Positions 25,775-34,245 of a stretch of 64,000 nt of DNA are shown piece by piece. Source of the stretch: Terriglobales bacterium. Its GTDB lineage: Bacteria > Acidobacteriota > Terriglobia > Terriglobales > Acidobacteriaceae. The notes under the pieces were generated by a model. It made no database searches. It saw nothing but the letters and a program-made list of their open reading frames with translations, and had not been told where the DNA came from. Location of the stretch: positions 1 to 64,000 of the forward strand of contig DASPRM010000033.1 in the NCBI GenBank assembly GCA_035624455.1, read 5' to 3'. Within the stretch, counting starts at the first letter, position 1; each line of letters begins with the position of its first letter. A program made the position numbers and the translations under genes.

Positions 25775-27760
25775 ATGATCAGGTTTCTTCAGACGCCCGG
25801 CAAAGCCAAGAAGATCGTTCTGGGAGGCTTGCTGGTGATTATTTGTGGCGCCATGGTGATCACTCTCGTTCCGGGAGGAATTCTAGGCGACGCGTTCGGA
25901 TTCAGCGCGGTCCCCAAGGGCGTATTGGCCAAAGTCGGCGACCGCGAGATCGGCATGCAGGAAGTAGAACAGCAGGCCCGGCAAGTTGCCCGGCGCAATT
26001 TTCAGGGAAATGTCCCTGCCGGATTGATGCCATTTTTGCGGCAGAGGGCGGCCGAGAGCCTGATCCAGCAGAAGGCGCTGCTCAGCCTGGCCGACCGCAT
26101 GGGGCTGAGAGCTACTGATGCCGACCTGCAGGATGAGCTGCAGCATGGCAGCTTCGCTCCGTATTTCTTCCCCAATGGCAACTTTATCGGAGCTGATGCC
26201 TATGAGAGCTTCGTGAACCAGCGCATCAACATGAGCGTGCCCCAGTTCGAGCAGGCGATGAAGGACGATCTGACGCTGCACAAACTGATGGCCGCAGTGC
26301 AGGGTCCCATCGTGGTTTCGCCGCAAGAGGTGGAAGCCGAAGCCCGACAGCAGAACACCAAGGTCAAGATCCTTTATGCCGTAATTTCACCCGACGAACT
26401 GATGAAGCAGATCAAGGCGACGGAGACGGAGCTGAAGGCTTTCTACGAGCAGAACAAGGCTCGCTACGTGAACTCAATTCCTGAAAAGCGGCAAGTGCGT
26501 TACGTGGTCATCGATCCCAGTAAGCTGGAGAGCCAGGTGCAGGTGACGCCGCAGGATCTGCAACGCTACTATCACGACCACGAAGGCGAGTTCCGCGTCC
26601 CCGAGCAGATTCTTCTGCGCCAGATCGTGGTGCGAGTGCCACTAGCGGGTCCGGACGGCAAGGTTGATCCCAAGGCGGTGCAGGAAGCCAGAGCCAAGGC
26701 CGAGGACATTGCCAAGAAGCTGCAGGGAGGAGCCAATTTCGCCGATCTGGCCAAGAAGTACTCCGATGACGGTGAATCGGCCAAGGAGGGTGGCCTGGTC
26801 GGTTGGGTAGCCCGTGGCCGACTGCCGGAGATCGAGAATCAGGCGTTTTCGCTGGCCAAGGGACAGAGCAGCGGAGTGGTGCAGAGCAGCATCGGGTTTC
26901 ATATCCTGCATGTCGATGACAAGCAGCAGGCGCATCTGAAGACGCCCGAGGAAGTGAAGTCGCAAATCGAACCCATCATTCGGCGGGATAAAGCGCAGCG
27001 GCTCGCGGAAAATGTGGCGAATGCGATCGAATCGCAGGGGCACAGCGGCGACCTGGAAAAGGCAGCCAAGGCGAAGGGGCAGGAAGTGCTGACCAGCGCA
27101 TTCGTCACGCGCAACGACACACTGCCGGGAATCGGGACCGCCCCGGAGGTGATGTCGGCGATTTTTAGCTCGCCGGCGAAAGCTCCGCCGGAAGTTGCGC
27201 ATACTCCGCAAAGCAATGTGATCTACCAGGTTACCGAGATCAAGCCCCCTGCCACGCCTTCGTTCGAGGACATCAAGACGCGCGTGGAACAGGACTTCAA
27301 AAGCGAGCGAGCTAATGCAATGCTAGGGCAAAGGACCCAGGAAGTCGCGGATCGCGCCAAGGCTGATCACGACCTGAAGAAGGCCGCACAGCAACTTGGC
27401 GCCGAACTTAGGACCAGCGAATTGGTCACCGAGAGCAGCCAGGTTCCAGAGATTGGAGTCATGAGCGGGCCCGCGTCGGTGGTGTTCACGATGAAACCTG
27501 GAGAAATCAGCGGTCCGCTGAATACCGGACGAAATGGAGTAGTGCTCAGCGTGTTGGAGAAGCAGGAGGCTTCGGGGGAAGAATTGGCCAAGGCCTCGGC
27601 CCAGGTGCGCGAGTCCTTGCTGCAGCGAAAGCGGGAAGAGGCCATGGGGCTGTTTGTCTCTGACTTGCGGCAGCGAATGGAGAAGGAAGGCAAGATTAAG
27701 ATCAACAAGCAGGAGTGGGAGCGGATCACGCAGGGGGCGCGCTCGGAACCGGGCAGCTAG
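25775..27760 (+). CDS. PpiD/SurA-like membrane-anchored peptidyl-prolyl isomerase
   Basis: A 661-residue protein. One N-terminal membrane helix (about residues 14-34, VLGGLLVIICGAMVITLV) anchors a periplasmic part. Then come a SurA_N-like chaperone region (VGDREIGMQEVEQQARQ), a parvulin domain at about 280-390 (ILLRQIVVRV, ANFADLAKKYSDDGESAKEGG, GWVARGRLPEIENQAF, SSIGFHILHVDD) and a second, degenerate parvulin-like region near the C terminus (SGPASVVFTMKPGEISGPL). It is expected to help fold secreted and outer-membrane proteins at the inner membrane surface. Length and order match PpiD. It stands alone before malQ. Confidence 0.88.
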   Translation: MIRFLQTPGKAKKIVLGGLLVIICGAMVITLVPGGILGDAFGFSAVPKGVLAKVGDREIGMQEVEQQARQVARRNFQGNVPAGLMPFLRQRAAESLIQQKALLSLADRMGLRATDADLQDELQHGSFAPYFFPNGNFIGADAYESFVNQRINMSVPQFEQAMKDDLTLHKLMAAVQGPIVVSPQEVEAEARQQNTKVKILYAVISPDELMKQIKATETELKAFYEQNKARYVNSIPEKRQVRYVVIDPSKLESQVQVTPQDLQRYYHDHEGEFRVPEQILLRQIVVRVPLAGPDGKVDPKAVQEARAKAEDIAKKLQGGANFADLAKKYSDDGESAKEGGLVGWVARGRLPEIENQAFSLAKGQSSGVVQSSIGFHILHVDDKQQAHLKTPEEVKSQIEPIIRRDKAQRLAENVANAIESQGHSGDLEKAAKAKGQEVLTSAFVTRNDTLPGIGTAPEVMSAIFSSPAKAPPEVAHTPQSNVIYQVTEIKPPATPSFEDIKTRVEQDFKSERANAMLGQRTQEVADRAKADHDLKKAAQQLGAELRTSELVTESSQVPEIGVMSGPASVVFTMKPGEISGPLNTGRNGVVLSVLEKQEASGEELAKASAQVRESLLQRKREEAMGLFVSDLRQRMEKEGKIKINKQEWERITQGARSEPGS

Positions 27761-27852
27761 TGATCGGCGCGAGTCGGGAATTAATCTTCAGCCACGCGAT
27801 GCAACCTGATTAAAGTGGTTTTACTCCAAGCCCTTCGCGATCTGACACGAGC

Positions 27853-29403
27853 ATGCAACAGCGCGCCTCCGGAATTCTTTTGCATATCACGTCGCTGCCA
27901 TCGCGTGGCGGCATCGGTGACCTGGGTCCTGCCGCATATTCCTTTCTCGATTTTCTGACCGCCGCGGGACAGTCGATCTGGCAGGTGCTGCCTCTGGGTC
28001 CCACGGGTCTCGGGAACTCTCCCTACTCCACGGTTTCTGCATTTGCGGGAAATCCGCTACTAATCAGCCTGGATGACCTGGCGGAGCGCGGGTGGATCGA
28101 AAAACGGCGTCTGGAGTCGCTCCCGCCGGAGACGGGTCCAGTAGATTTCGATCAGGTGGTTGCTGCCAAAATACCGCTGTTGCGCGAAGCCGCTTTGAAT
28201 TTTGCGCGATTGGCTCCTGAGTCGATGCGTGCGGGTTATGGCGCATTTTGTACGAAGAATAGCTGGTGGCTTGACGACTACGCCCTGTTCGCTGTTTTGC
28301 GGCCGCATTACCACCTGGAAGCGTGGAACCAGTGGCCAAAAGGGCTTGCGCAACGGCGGCCCGATGCTGTGGCTGGGGCGCGCAAGCAATTTGCGCAGCA
28401 GATCGAGATGGAGCGCGTGATCCAGTTTGCTTTTTTCGAGCAATGGAAGGCGCTGCACAAGGAGTGTGCCCGCCGCGGCGTGCGCATCATGGGTGATGTG
28501 GCGATCTTCCTGAACTTCGACAGTGCCGACGTGTGGACGCATCCGGACATCTTCTACCTGAACGAAGAGCTTGAGCCCGAGGTGGTGTCTGGCGTTCCCC
28601 CGGATGCTTTCAGCGAAACCGGACAGCGTTGGGGTAATCCTCTCTATCGCTGGGATGTTCTGAAGCAGCGCGGATATGACTGGTGGGTGAATCGTCTGCG
28701 CTGGACGCTCGGAAACTGCGATCTGGCGCGGATCGATCACTTTCGCGGGTTCGAAGCCTGTTGGGAAATTCCTGCCGATGAGCCCACTGCAGTGAACGGA
28801 CGCTGGGTGAAAGGGCCGGGAGGAGACCTGTTCAACACGCTTCGCCGCGAACTCGGCGACGTGCCGCTGATTGCCGAGGATCTGGGACTTATTACGCCGG
28901 AAGTGGAAGCCCTCCGCGAACAACAGCAGCTTCCGGGGATGAAGGTATTGCAGTTCGGTTTTGGTGATACTGGTGCTCGCATTTATTTGCCACACCGTTT
29001 TGTGGAAGACACGGTGGTTTACACCGGCACCCATGACAATGACACCACAGTGGGCTGGTGGGATCACGCCAGTGAGGCCGAGCGGCATGCCGCGGGAACC
29101 TATTTTGGTCCGGAAATGGATGGCATCCACTGGGCAATGATTCGTGCTGCACTGACTTCTGTGGCGCGTATGGCGCTGGTCCCGCTGCAAGATGTGCTTG
29201 GGCTGGGAAGTGATTGCCGCATGAACATGCCCAGCGTTCCGGAGGGCAACTGGACCTGGCGCTATGCGCCTGATGCGCTGACGGCGGAGCTGGCCGCCAA
29301 GCTGGCAGCTATCACTGAGGTTTCTGATCGGTTGGCCGAGCGAGCTGAGAAGGAGCCCGAAAGTCCAGAAAAGCAGGAAAAGCGGGAAGAGCCTGTCGCC
29401 TGA
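27853..29403 (+). CDS. malQ: 4-alpha-glucanotransferase (amylomaltase)
   Basis: A 516-residue GH77 enzyme that disproportionates maltodextrins in the cytoplasm. It starts RASGILLHITSLPSRGGIGDLGP, a classic GH77 N terminus. The catalytic set is visible: the Asp in LARIDHFRGFEACWEIP (nucleophile), the Glu in LIAEDLGLITPEV (acid/base) and the Asp in YTGTHDNDTTVGWW. The C terminus has a charged Glu/Lys tail. No strong ribosome binding site is seen before the ATG. No glycogen phosphorylase or other glycogen genes are adjacent. Confidence 0.95.
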   Translation: MQQRASGILLHITSLPSRGGIGDLGPAAYSFLDFLTAAGQSIWQVLPLGPTGLGNSPYSTVSAFAGNPLLISLDDLAERGWIEKRRLESLPPETGPVDFDQVVAAKIPLLREAALNFARLAPESMRAGYGAFCTKNSWWLDDYALFAVLRPHYHLEAWNQWPKGLAQRRPDAVAGARKQFAQQIEMERVIQFAFFEQWKALHKECARRGVRIMGDVAIFLNFDSADVWTHPDIFYLNEELEPEVVSGVPPDAFSETGQRWGNPLYRWDVLKQRGYDWWVNRLRWTLGNCDLARIDHFRGFEACWEIPADEPTAVNGRWVKGPGGDLFNTLRRELGDVPLIAEDLGLITPEVEALREQQQLPGMKVLQFGFGDTGARIYLPHRFVEDTVVYTGTHDNDTTVGWWDHASEAERHAAGTYFGPEMDGIHWAMIRAALTSVARMALVPLQDVLGLGSDCRMNMPSVPEGNWTWRYAPDALTAELAAKLAAITEVSDRLAERAEKEPESPEKQEKREEPVA

Positions 29404-29406
29404 ATT

Positions 29407-29901
29407 TTATTCGGCAGCAGCGGGACGATTGGGAATATCACAGGTGGCTCCAGGCATTCCGCTGGTTTGGAAGTATTCGTTGATTCGAGTGCCAAGCAGC
29501 TGCAAATCTTCTTCGCTTAGCTTCTGCTGGAGCGCTTCGAAGAGTTGCCGCTCCTCTTTGCGGATGTGCTCGCTAAGCGCCACCACGAATCTCTGCAGGT
29601 CCGGCGAGTCCATCGTGCGTGCCTTTGCGCGCTCGAATGCGCGGCGAAGCGAAGCATGGTCACGCAGCAATTCCTCGACCAGATCTGACAGATCAGGGAA
29701 CAACTGTGCTTTTGGAAACAGGTATTTCTCTTCTACCTCAAAGTGGTAGCGGATCTCGTCCTGAAAATGGCGCTCGACTTCGGATTGCCAGTGCTCCAGG
29801 TCGTGGGATTCATTGTTGAGAGCGCGGTCGATGCGAACGCACAAAGCGAGCGCGTGTTGGTGCTGGTGCGAGAGTGGAACCAGATTTTTGTTGCGAAGCA
29901 T
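29407..29901 (-). CDS. Hemerythrin-like (HHE) domain protein
   Basis: A 164-residue helical protein with the metal-binding set of the HHE family: HQHQH at residues 12-16, H53 and E57 (YHFEVEEKY), H82 (DHASLR), and H112 with E116/E117 (SEHIRKEERQLF). Such proteins carry a di-iron centre that binds oxygen or nitric oxide, or respond to iron and oxidative stress. The stop lies four bases from the convergent malQ stop, so the two transcripts overlap at their ends. It has no signal peptide. Confidence 0.82.
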   Translation of the reverse strand: MLRNKNLVPLSHQHQHALALCVRIDRALNNESHDLEHWQSEVERHFQDEIRYHFEVEEKYLFPKAQLFPDLSDLVEELLRDHASLRRAFERAKARTMDSPDLQRFVVALSEHIRKEERQLFEALQQKLSEEDLQLLGTRINEYFQTSGMPGATCDIPNRPAAAE

Positions 29902-30043
29902 CGACTCATTATCGCTCCGCTTTACTAATCCTGCCCAACCTAAGACAATGATGAGTTTGCTTCAGCCTTCTCATTCTTACTTATCTCGCAAGGCCGGCTC
30001 TGACCTGATGTCGGAGTAGGGCAGGCACAACTAAGGAGATTTC

Positions 30044-30229
30044 ATGGTGGTTACCGGCGAATTGATCCGCCTGATGAATTATGTTGACGAGATTTCTGCT
30101 ACCCTGCGCCGCATCAATGCTCAGATTCCAACCATGACCGACGAAGAGAAGCGCCGCCTGGCCGAATACATCCGCAAAGCCCAGCCCGGCGTACAGGACA
30201 TTCTGCAACGTCTGGACTCGAGCAAGTAG
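30044..30229 (+). CDS. 61-residue conserved-looking small protein
   Basis: A small, mostly helical protein (ELIRLMNYVDEISATLRRINAQIPTMTDEEKRRLAEYIRKAQPGVQDILQRL). AAGGAG lies six bases before the ATG. Its stop is followed at once by the start of the hydroxyacyl-CoA dehydrogenase gene, so the two are co-transcribed. I recognise no named family. The strong binding site, clean helical periodicity and coupling make it a real gene; a regulator or assembly partner of the dehydrogenase is a guess. Confidence 0.7.
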   Translation: MVVTGELIRLMNYVDEISATLRRINAQIPTMTDEEKRRLAEYIRKAQPGVQDILQRLDSSK

Positions 30230-31153
30230 ATGGAGGTTCGCACCATCGCGGTGATTGGCGCGGGCATCATGGGCCGGGGCATCGCTCATGTGGCGGCGCT
30301 TGGCGGGTATCGCACCATATTGGAGGATATTCTGCCGGCGGCATTGCGCCGCGCCTCCGACGAGATCCGTTCCAACCTGGATCAGGGCGTCGAATTGGGC
30401 AAGCTATCGCCCGATGAAGCCGAGGGCGCTTACCGTCGGATCGAGTTCGCCAGCGGAGTTGAGGACGCCGCCCGCAACGCTGACCTCGTCATCGAGGCGG
30501 TGCCCGAGGAAATGGAATCCAAAATCGAGATTTTCACCCAACTCGACAAGTTCAGCCGCCCTCAGACCATTCTGGCCTCCAATACTTCTTCCCTCAGCGT
30601 CACGGAGATTGCCTCGGTTACGTATCGCGCTCCCCGGTGCGTGGGCATGCACTTCTTTAACCCGGTGCACAAGATGAAGCTGCTGGAAGTCGTGCGCGCA
30701 CTGGAGACCGACGACGACACTATCCAGACCGCGGCGGAAGTCGGCCGGCGCATGCGGAAAGAAGTGGTGGTGATCAAGGAGTCTCCGGGCTTTATCACCA
30801 GCCGGATTAACGCGCTGATCGGCAACGAAGCGTTTTACATGCTGCAGGAGGGCATTGCTTCAGCCGAAGACATCGACAAGGCCGTGAAGCTGGGATTGAA
30901 CCATCCCATGGGGCCCTTTGAGCTGGTAGATCTGGTAGGGCTGGATACGCGGCTGCACATCCTGGAATACCTACACAAAACGCTCGGCGAGAAATACCGC
31001 CCCGCCCCACTGCTGACGCAATACGTGAAAGCAGGGCGTCTGGGACGAAAGGCGGGAAGAGGCGTATATGAGTATCCGGCTGCCGGCAATTCGTCTCAGG
31101 CCGTCCCGTCCCAAGCCGCTGTGATTACCTCAGATTCCCCAAAATCACGATAA
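30230..31153 (+). CDS. 3-hydroxyacyl-CoA dehydrogenase
   Basis: A 307-residue single-function enzyme of beta-oxidation or butyrate metabolism: NAD(P)-dependent oxidation of 3-hydroxyacyl-CoA. Marks are the nucleotide loop IAVIGAGIMGRGIAHVAA, DLVIEAVPEEMESK, ASNTSSLSVTEIAS, GMHFFNPVHKMKLLEVV (with the catalytic His of HFFNP) and SPGFITSRINALIGNEA with the C-terminal dimer domain GPFELVDLVGLD. It starts directly after the stop of the 61-residue gene. A 30-residue tail after the domain (GNSSQAVPSQAAV) is low-complexity. It could be Hbd or a FadB2-like enzyme; no thiolase or hydratase is adjacent. Confidence 0.93.
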   Translation: MEVRTIAVIGAGIMGRGIAHVAALGGYRTILEDILPAALRRASDEIRSNLDQGVELGKLSPDEAEGAYRRIEFASGVEDAARNADLVIEAVPEEMESKIEIFTQLDKFSRPQTILASNTSSLSVTEIASVTYRAPRCVGMHFFNPVHKMKLLEVVRALETDDDTIQTAAEVGRRMRKEVVVIKESPGFITSRINALIGNEAFYMLQEGIASAEDIDKAVKLGLNHPMGPFELVDLVGLDTRLHILEYLHKTLGEKYRPAPLLTQYVKAGRLGRKAGRGVYEYPAAGNSSQAVPSQAAVITSDSPKSR

Positions 31154-31257
31154 CCAAAGCATACTGCCGCAGTCTAACCACCACGCGCGAGGGAGGGCTG
31201 GAGTACGCCTGAGAGAGCGCCTCCTCCCCGGGTGACAGCTGACCGCAGGGCGTCCGT

Positions 31258-32505
31258 ATGCACAGGATTTTCGACATCGTGCGGCAATCGCTCAGCACCC
31301 TGTGGGCGCACAAGCTTCGCTCTTTCCTGACCATGTTCGGCATTGCGTGGGGAGTGGGGTCGCTGCTGCTGCTGGTTGGACTGGGCGAGGGCTTCCGGTC
31401 CGGAAATCGCAAGCAGCTCGACAGTCTCGGGCCGGACATCATGTTTCTCTTTGGCGGACGCCTGCCCGCGGTGGAAGGCAGCCTCAACTCCATGCGGCCG
31501 TACAAGCTCACGTATGCCGACTACGTAGCTGTGAAAAACGAGGCCACCCTGGTACGCCACGTCTCCCCGGTTGTAAACCGCGAGGACATTCGTGCCGTCA
31601 GCGAGTACAACAGCACCAACGGCCAGGTCTTTGGAGTAGCCGCCTCCTACAACCTGATCCGCACCCTGCCCATCATGACCGGCCGCTGGATCAGTGAAGG
31701 CGACGAATTGAACAGCCGGCGCGTGGCAGTGTTGGGAAAAGAAATGATGACAAACCTCTACTCCGGCCGTGCCGCCGTGGGCACGCACATCCTGCTCAAT
31801 GGCGTTCCCTTTGACGTGATCGGGGTGCTGCCGAAAATTGGTAAGGAAAACTTCAACGGCACGAACATCCGGATTTTTGTTCCCATCAGCACCATGCGCG
31901 AACTCTTTCCGCTCAAAGAAGCCAACTCCGAGGAGAAAATTTCCTTTCTCAACTACCAGCCGCTGACCCGCGACGAACACGACGCAGCGAAACAGCAAGT
32001 GCACAGCATTATTGCGCGGCTTCATGGGTTCGATCCCAACGCCCAGGACGTTTTCGACGAATGGGACACGGTTGAAAGTGAGCGGCGAGTCGGACTGATC
32101 TTCGACGCCATGGATATATTCCTCGGCGCGGTTGGCCTGGTTACGCTGGCGCTGGGGGCCATCGGCATCATCAACATCATGCTGGTATCGGTGAGCGAGC
32201 GCACGCGTGAGATCGGGCTGCGCAAGGCGCTGGGCGCGACGAATCGCAACATCCTGGCGCAATTCTTCCTGGAAGGCGCTTTTCTAACCCTGCTCAGCGG
32301 GGCAATCGGTGTAGCCGTGATCAGCGGTTTCATGAGCCTGCTGAAGCGTGTGCCGATTCCCGAGGGATTCGATCCTCCTCGCATCGTGCCGCAATCGGCG
32401 GTGGTTGCGATTGTCTGTCTTTCGTTGGCGGGAATCATTTCCGGCCTGTATCCGGCACGCAAGGCGGCAATGCTCGAGCCGGTCGAGGCGCTGCGCCAGG
32501 AATGA
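31258..32505 (+). CDS. MacB-like ABC transporter permease, second pair, subunit 1
   Basis: A 415-residue paralogue of the 15352 product with identical length and plan: N-terminal helix (SFLTMFGIAWGVGSLLLLVGLGEG, the same in both), periplasmic domain, and three C-terminal helices ending YPARKAAMLEPVEALRQE. The periplasmic domain is the least conserved part, suggesting different partners or cargo. The partner gene starts 27 bases downstream. No ATPase or adaptor gene is adjacent here either. The pairing and order match the first locus, so the whole cassette was duplicated. Confidence 0.88.
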   Translation: MHRIFDIVRQSLSTLWAHKLRSFLTMFGIAWGVGSLLLLVGLGEGFRSGNRKQLDSLGPDIMFLFGGRLPAVEGSLNSMRPYKLTYADYVAVKNEATLVRHVSPVVNREDIRAVSEYNSTNGQVFGVAASYNLIRTLPIMTGRWISEGDELNSRRVAVLGKEMMTNLYSGRAAVGTHILLNGVPFDVIGVLPKIGKENFNGTNIRIFVPISTMRELFPLKEANSEEKISFLNYQPLTRDEHDAAKQQVHSIIARLHGFDPNAQDVFDEWDTVESERRVGLIFDAMDIFLGAVGLVTLALGAIGIINIMLVSVSERTREIGLRKALGATNRNILAQFFLEGAFLTLLSGAIGVAVISGFMSLLKRVPIPEGFDPPRIVPQSAVVAIVCLSLAGIISGLYPARKAAMLEPVEALRQE

Positions 32506-32532
32506 CGAATAACGAGTAACTCAGGAGCGAAT

Positions 32533-33774
32533 ATGATCCGCGACGTCTTCGGCCAGGCCGTCAGCGCTCTCAAACACAATCGCCGCCGCGCGGCGCTTAC
32601 CATGCTGGGCATGGCCTGGGGCATCGCCACCGTGGTGCTTTTGCTGGCGTACGGCACCGGGTTTGAGCGCGCCATCATGACCATGTTCAGCTCCTTTGGT
32701 TCGCGCATGATTGGCGTGTTTCCCGGCCGGACATCGCACCAGGCTGGTGGGGTCAAGGCAGGAACGCAGGTGCGCTTTACGCTTCAGGATCTGGAGTACA
32801 TCAACAACGAAGTTCCTCTGCTTAAGCGCACTTCTCCCATGGTGGATAAGCAAGTTGGCGCTCGCCACGACGACCGTGCCTTTACCTTCCGCGCAGTTGG
32901 CGTCTATCCAGGCTGGCAGGACATTCGCCGCATTGAGGTCGAGGAAGGCCGCCTCATGAACGACGAAGACGAGTCCACCAAGGCGCGGGTAGTCGTGATC
33001 GGCGATGAGGCCAAGCGCAAATTATTTTCCGGGCAAAACGCTGTGGGCGATGCCATCCATCTGGACGGAATCAGCTTCCGCGTGATTGGCGTGATGAAGC
33101 ACAAAGTTCAGGATGGCGACGACAACGACAATCGCATGCTCATCATCCCCTTCACCACCATGGGCGATTTGAAAGATATCCGTTACCTGCAAGGCCTGTT
33201 TATAGAGTACGAAGGCAACGAGCACTTGAAGATCGCCAAGGCGGTTCGAACTACGCTCGGCAATCACCACAGTTTTCAGCCCGACGACAAACAGGCAGTG
33301 TATGTCTGGAACCTGATGGAGGACATTGCCGAATTCCGCATCATCACCACCGGCATCAAGATTCTCCTGACCTTCATCGGCTTCCTCACGCTTGGCATTG
33401 GTGGAATAGGCCTGATGAACATCATGCTGGTGGCGGTCACGCAACGCACCCGTGAGATCGGTGTCGAAAAGGCACTGGGAGCGTGCAAACGCCATATCCT
33501 CGCGCAGTTTCTTTCCGAAGCGTTGGCTATCACCGCCATCGGGGGAGTGGCCGGAGTGGTGATCGCGTATCTCGTCTCCTGGACAGTCGGCTCACTCACC
33601 CTGTTCAGTGCTTTGGCGCAGAATGCCCAGGAAGGAGACATTCGCCTGCGCATCGATCCGGCAATTCTCGTTACGGCGACGGTGATTCTGGCCGTGGTTG
33701 GAATCGTCAGCGGCATGCTGCCCGCGATTAAGGCTGCGGGTCTGGACCCGGTGGAAGCGCTGCGCTACGAATAG
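32533..33774 (+). CDS. MacB-like ABC transporter permease, second pair, subunit 2
   Basis: A 413-residue paralogue of the 16601 product. It begins MIRDVFGQAVSALKHNRRRAALTMLGMAWGIATVVLLLAYGTG and ends PAIKAAGLDPVEALRYE. AGGAG precedes the ATG by about six bases. The periplasmic domain differs from the first-pair copy more than the membrane parts do. It is expected to dimerise with subunit 1 in the inner membrane and to need an ATPase encoded elsewhere. Confidence 0.88.
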   Translation: MIRDVFGQAVSALKHNRRRAALTMLGMAWGIATVVLLLAYGTGFERAIMTMFSSFGSRMIGVFPGRTSHQAGGVKAGTQVRFTLQDLEYINNEVPLLKRTSPMVDKQVGARHDDRAFTFRAVGVYPGWQDIRRIEVEEGRLMNDEDESTKARVVVIGDEAKRKLFSGQNAVGDAIHLDGISFRVIGVMKHKVQDGDDNDNRMLIIPFTTMGDLKDIRYLQGLFIEYEGNEHLKIAKAVRTTLGNHHSFQPDDKQAVYVWNLMEDIAEFRIITTGIKILLTFIGFLTLGIGGIGLMNIMLVAVTQRTREIGVEKALGACKRHILAQFLSEALAITAIGGVAGVVIAYLVSWTVGSLTLFSALAQNAQEGDIRLRIDPAILVTATVILAVVGIVSGMLPAIKAAGLDPVEALRYE

Positions 33775-33845
33775 CGGCGAGGCTCCTAAGACTCGCGAAC
33801 ACAATCCCATCCAACCCCCACTCCGGTTCCAAAACGCAGGAAAAA

Positions 33846-33876
33846 CCCCGCCAAGCTGCGCTTGAACGGGGCACCC
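33846..33876 (+). repeat. Nested hairpin ending GGGGCACCC
   Basis: CCCCG (33846-33850) pairs with CGGGG (33867-33871) around an inner AAGC-TGC-GCTT hairpin, followed by GCACC. It shares the GGGGCACC end with the elements at 43507, 49858 and 57267. Confidence 0.5.
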
Positions 33877-33915
33877 TCAGGAGTGTCGGGTTTGGCCCAA
33901 CGTGTTTTGGCCCGT

Positions 33916-33945
33916 TTGTTGCCCACCTGTGTGCCGCAATAGAAT
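33916..33945 (+). promoter_or_regulatory. Possible promoter for the 94-residue gene
   Basis: TTGTTG and TAGAAT with 18 bases between. The -10 ends six bases before the ATG at 33952, so the mRNA would be leaderless or nearly so. No ribosome binding site is visible, which agrees with that. Confidence 0.35.
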
Positions 33946-33951
33946 CGAGCA

Positions 33952-34236
33952 ATGGAGACGCAGTCAGGAAACTCTCGTCTGGAGCGAGTACGGGAAATGC
34001 TGGCCAAATTCGAGCATCCGCTGCTCGACTTCGATGCCCGCCCGAACGGCGATGCTGTGCAAGTCATCATTCAGATAAAGAATGTGACTGTGCCTGTTCA
34101 CACTTACTACTTCGATCTGCATCCGCGCGATCTCGATCACCCTCAGTTCGCCTGGACATTTGAGCGCCAGCTTTACGATTGCCTGCATGATTATCTGATC
34201 GAAATGTTTACGCGGGCTCCGCACACGAAGAGCTAG
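33952..34236 (+). CDS. 94-residue hypothetical protein before the MidA-like gene
   Basis: A small soluble protein (LERVREMLAKFEHPLLDFDARP, VQVIIQIKNVTVPVHTYYFDLHPRDLDHPQFAWTFERQLYDCLHDYLIEMF). No family is recognised. It lies just before the methyltransferase gene in the same direction and may be its partner. The ATG has no ribosome binding site, and a TAGAAT lies six bases upstream, suggesting a leaderless message. Clear alternation of hydrophobic and charged residues supports a folded protein. Confidence 0.6.
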   Translation: METQSGNSRLERVREMLAKFEHPLLDFDARPNGDAVQVIIQIKNVTVPVHTYYFDLHPRDLDHPQFAWTFERQLYDCLHDYLIEMFTRAPHTKS

Positions 34237-34245
34237 CGGTTAGAA

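Noticed and set aside
28060-29190. A 376-codon open frame antisense to malQ
   Set aside because: It lies wholly inside malQ, has no family-like segment or ribosome binding site, and reflects high-GC codon structure on the opposite strand.
31174-32262. A 362-codon open frame antisense to the permease at 31258
   Set aside because: It mirrors a well-supported gene; His/Ala/Gly-rich composition without domains.
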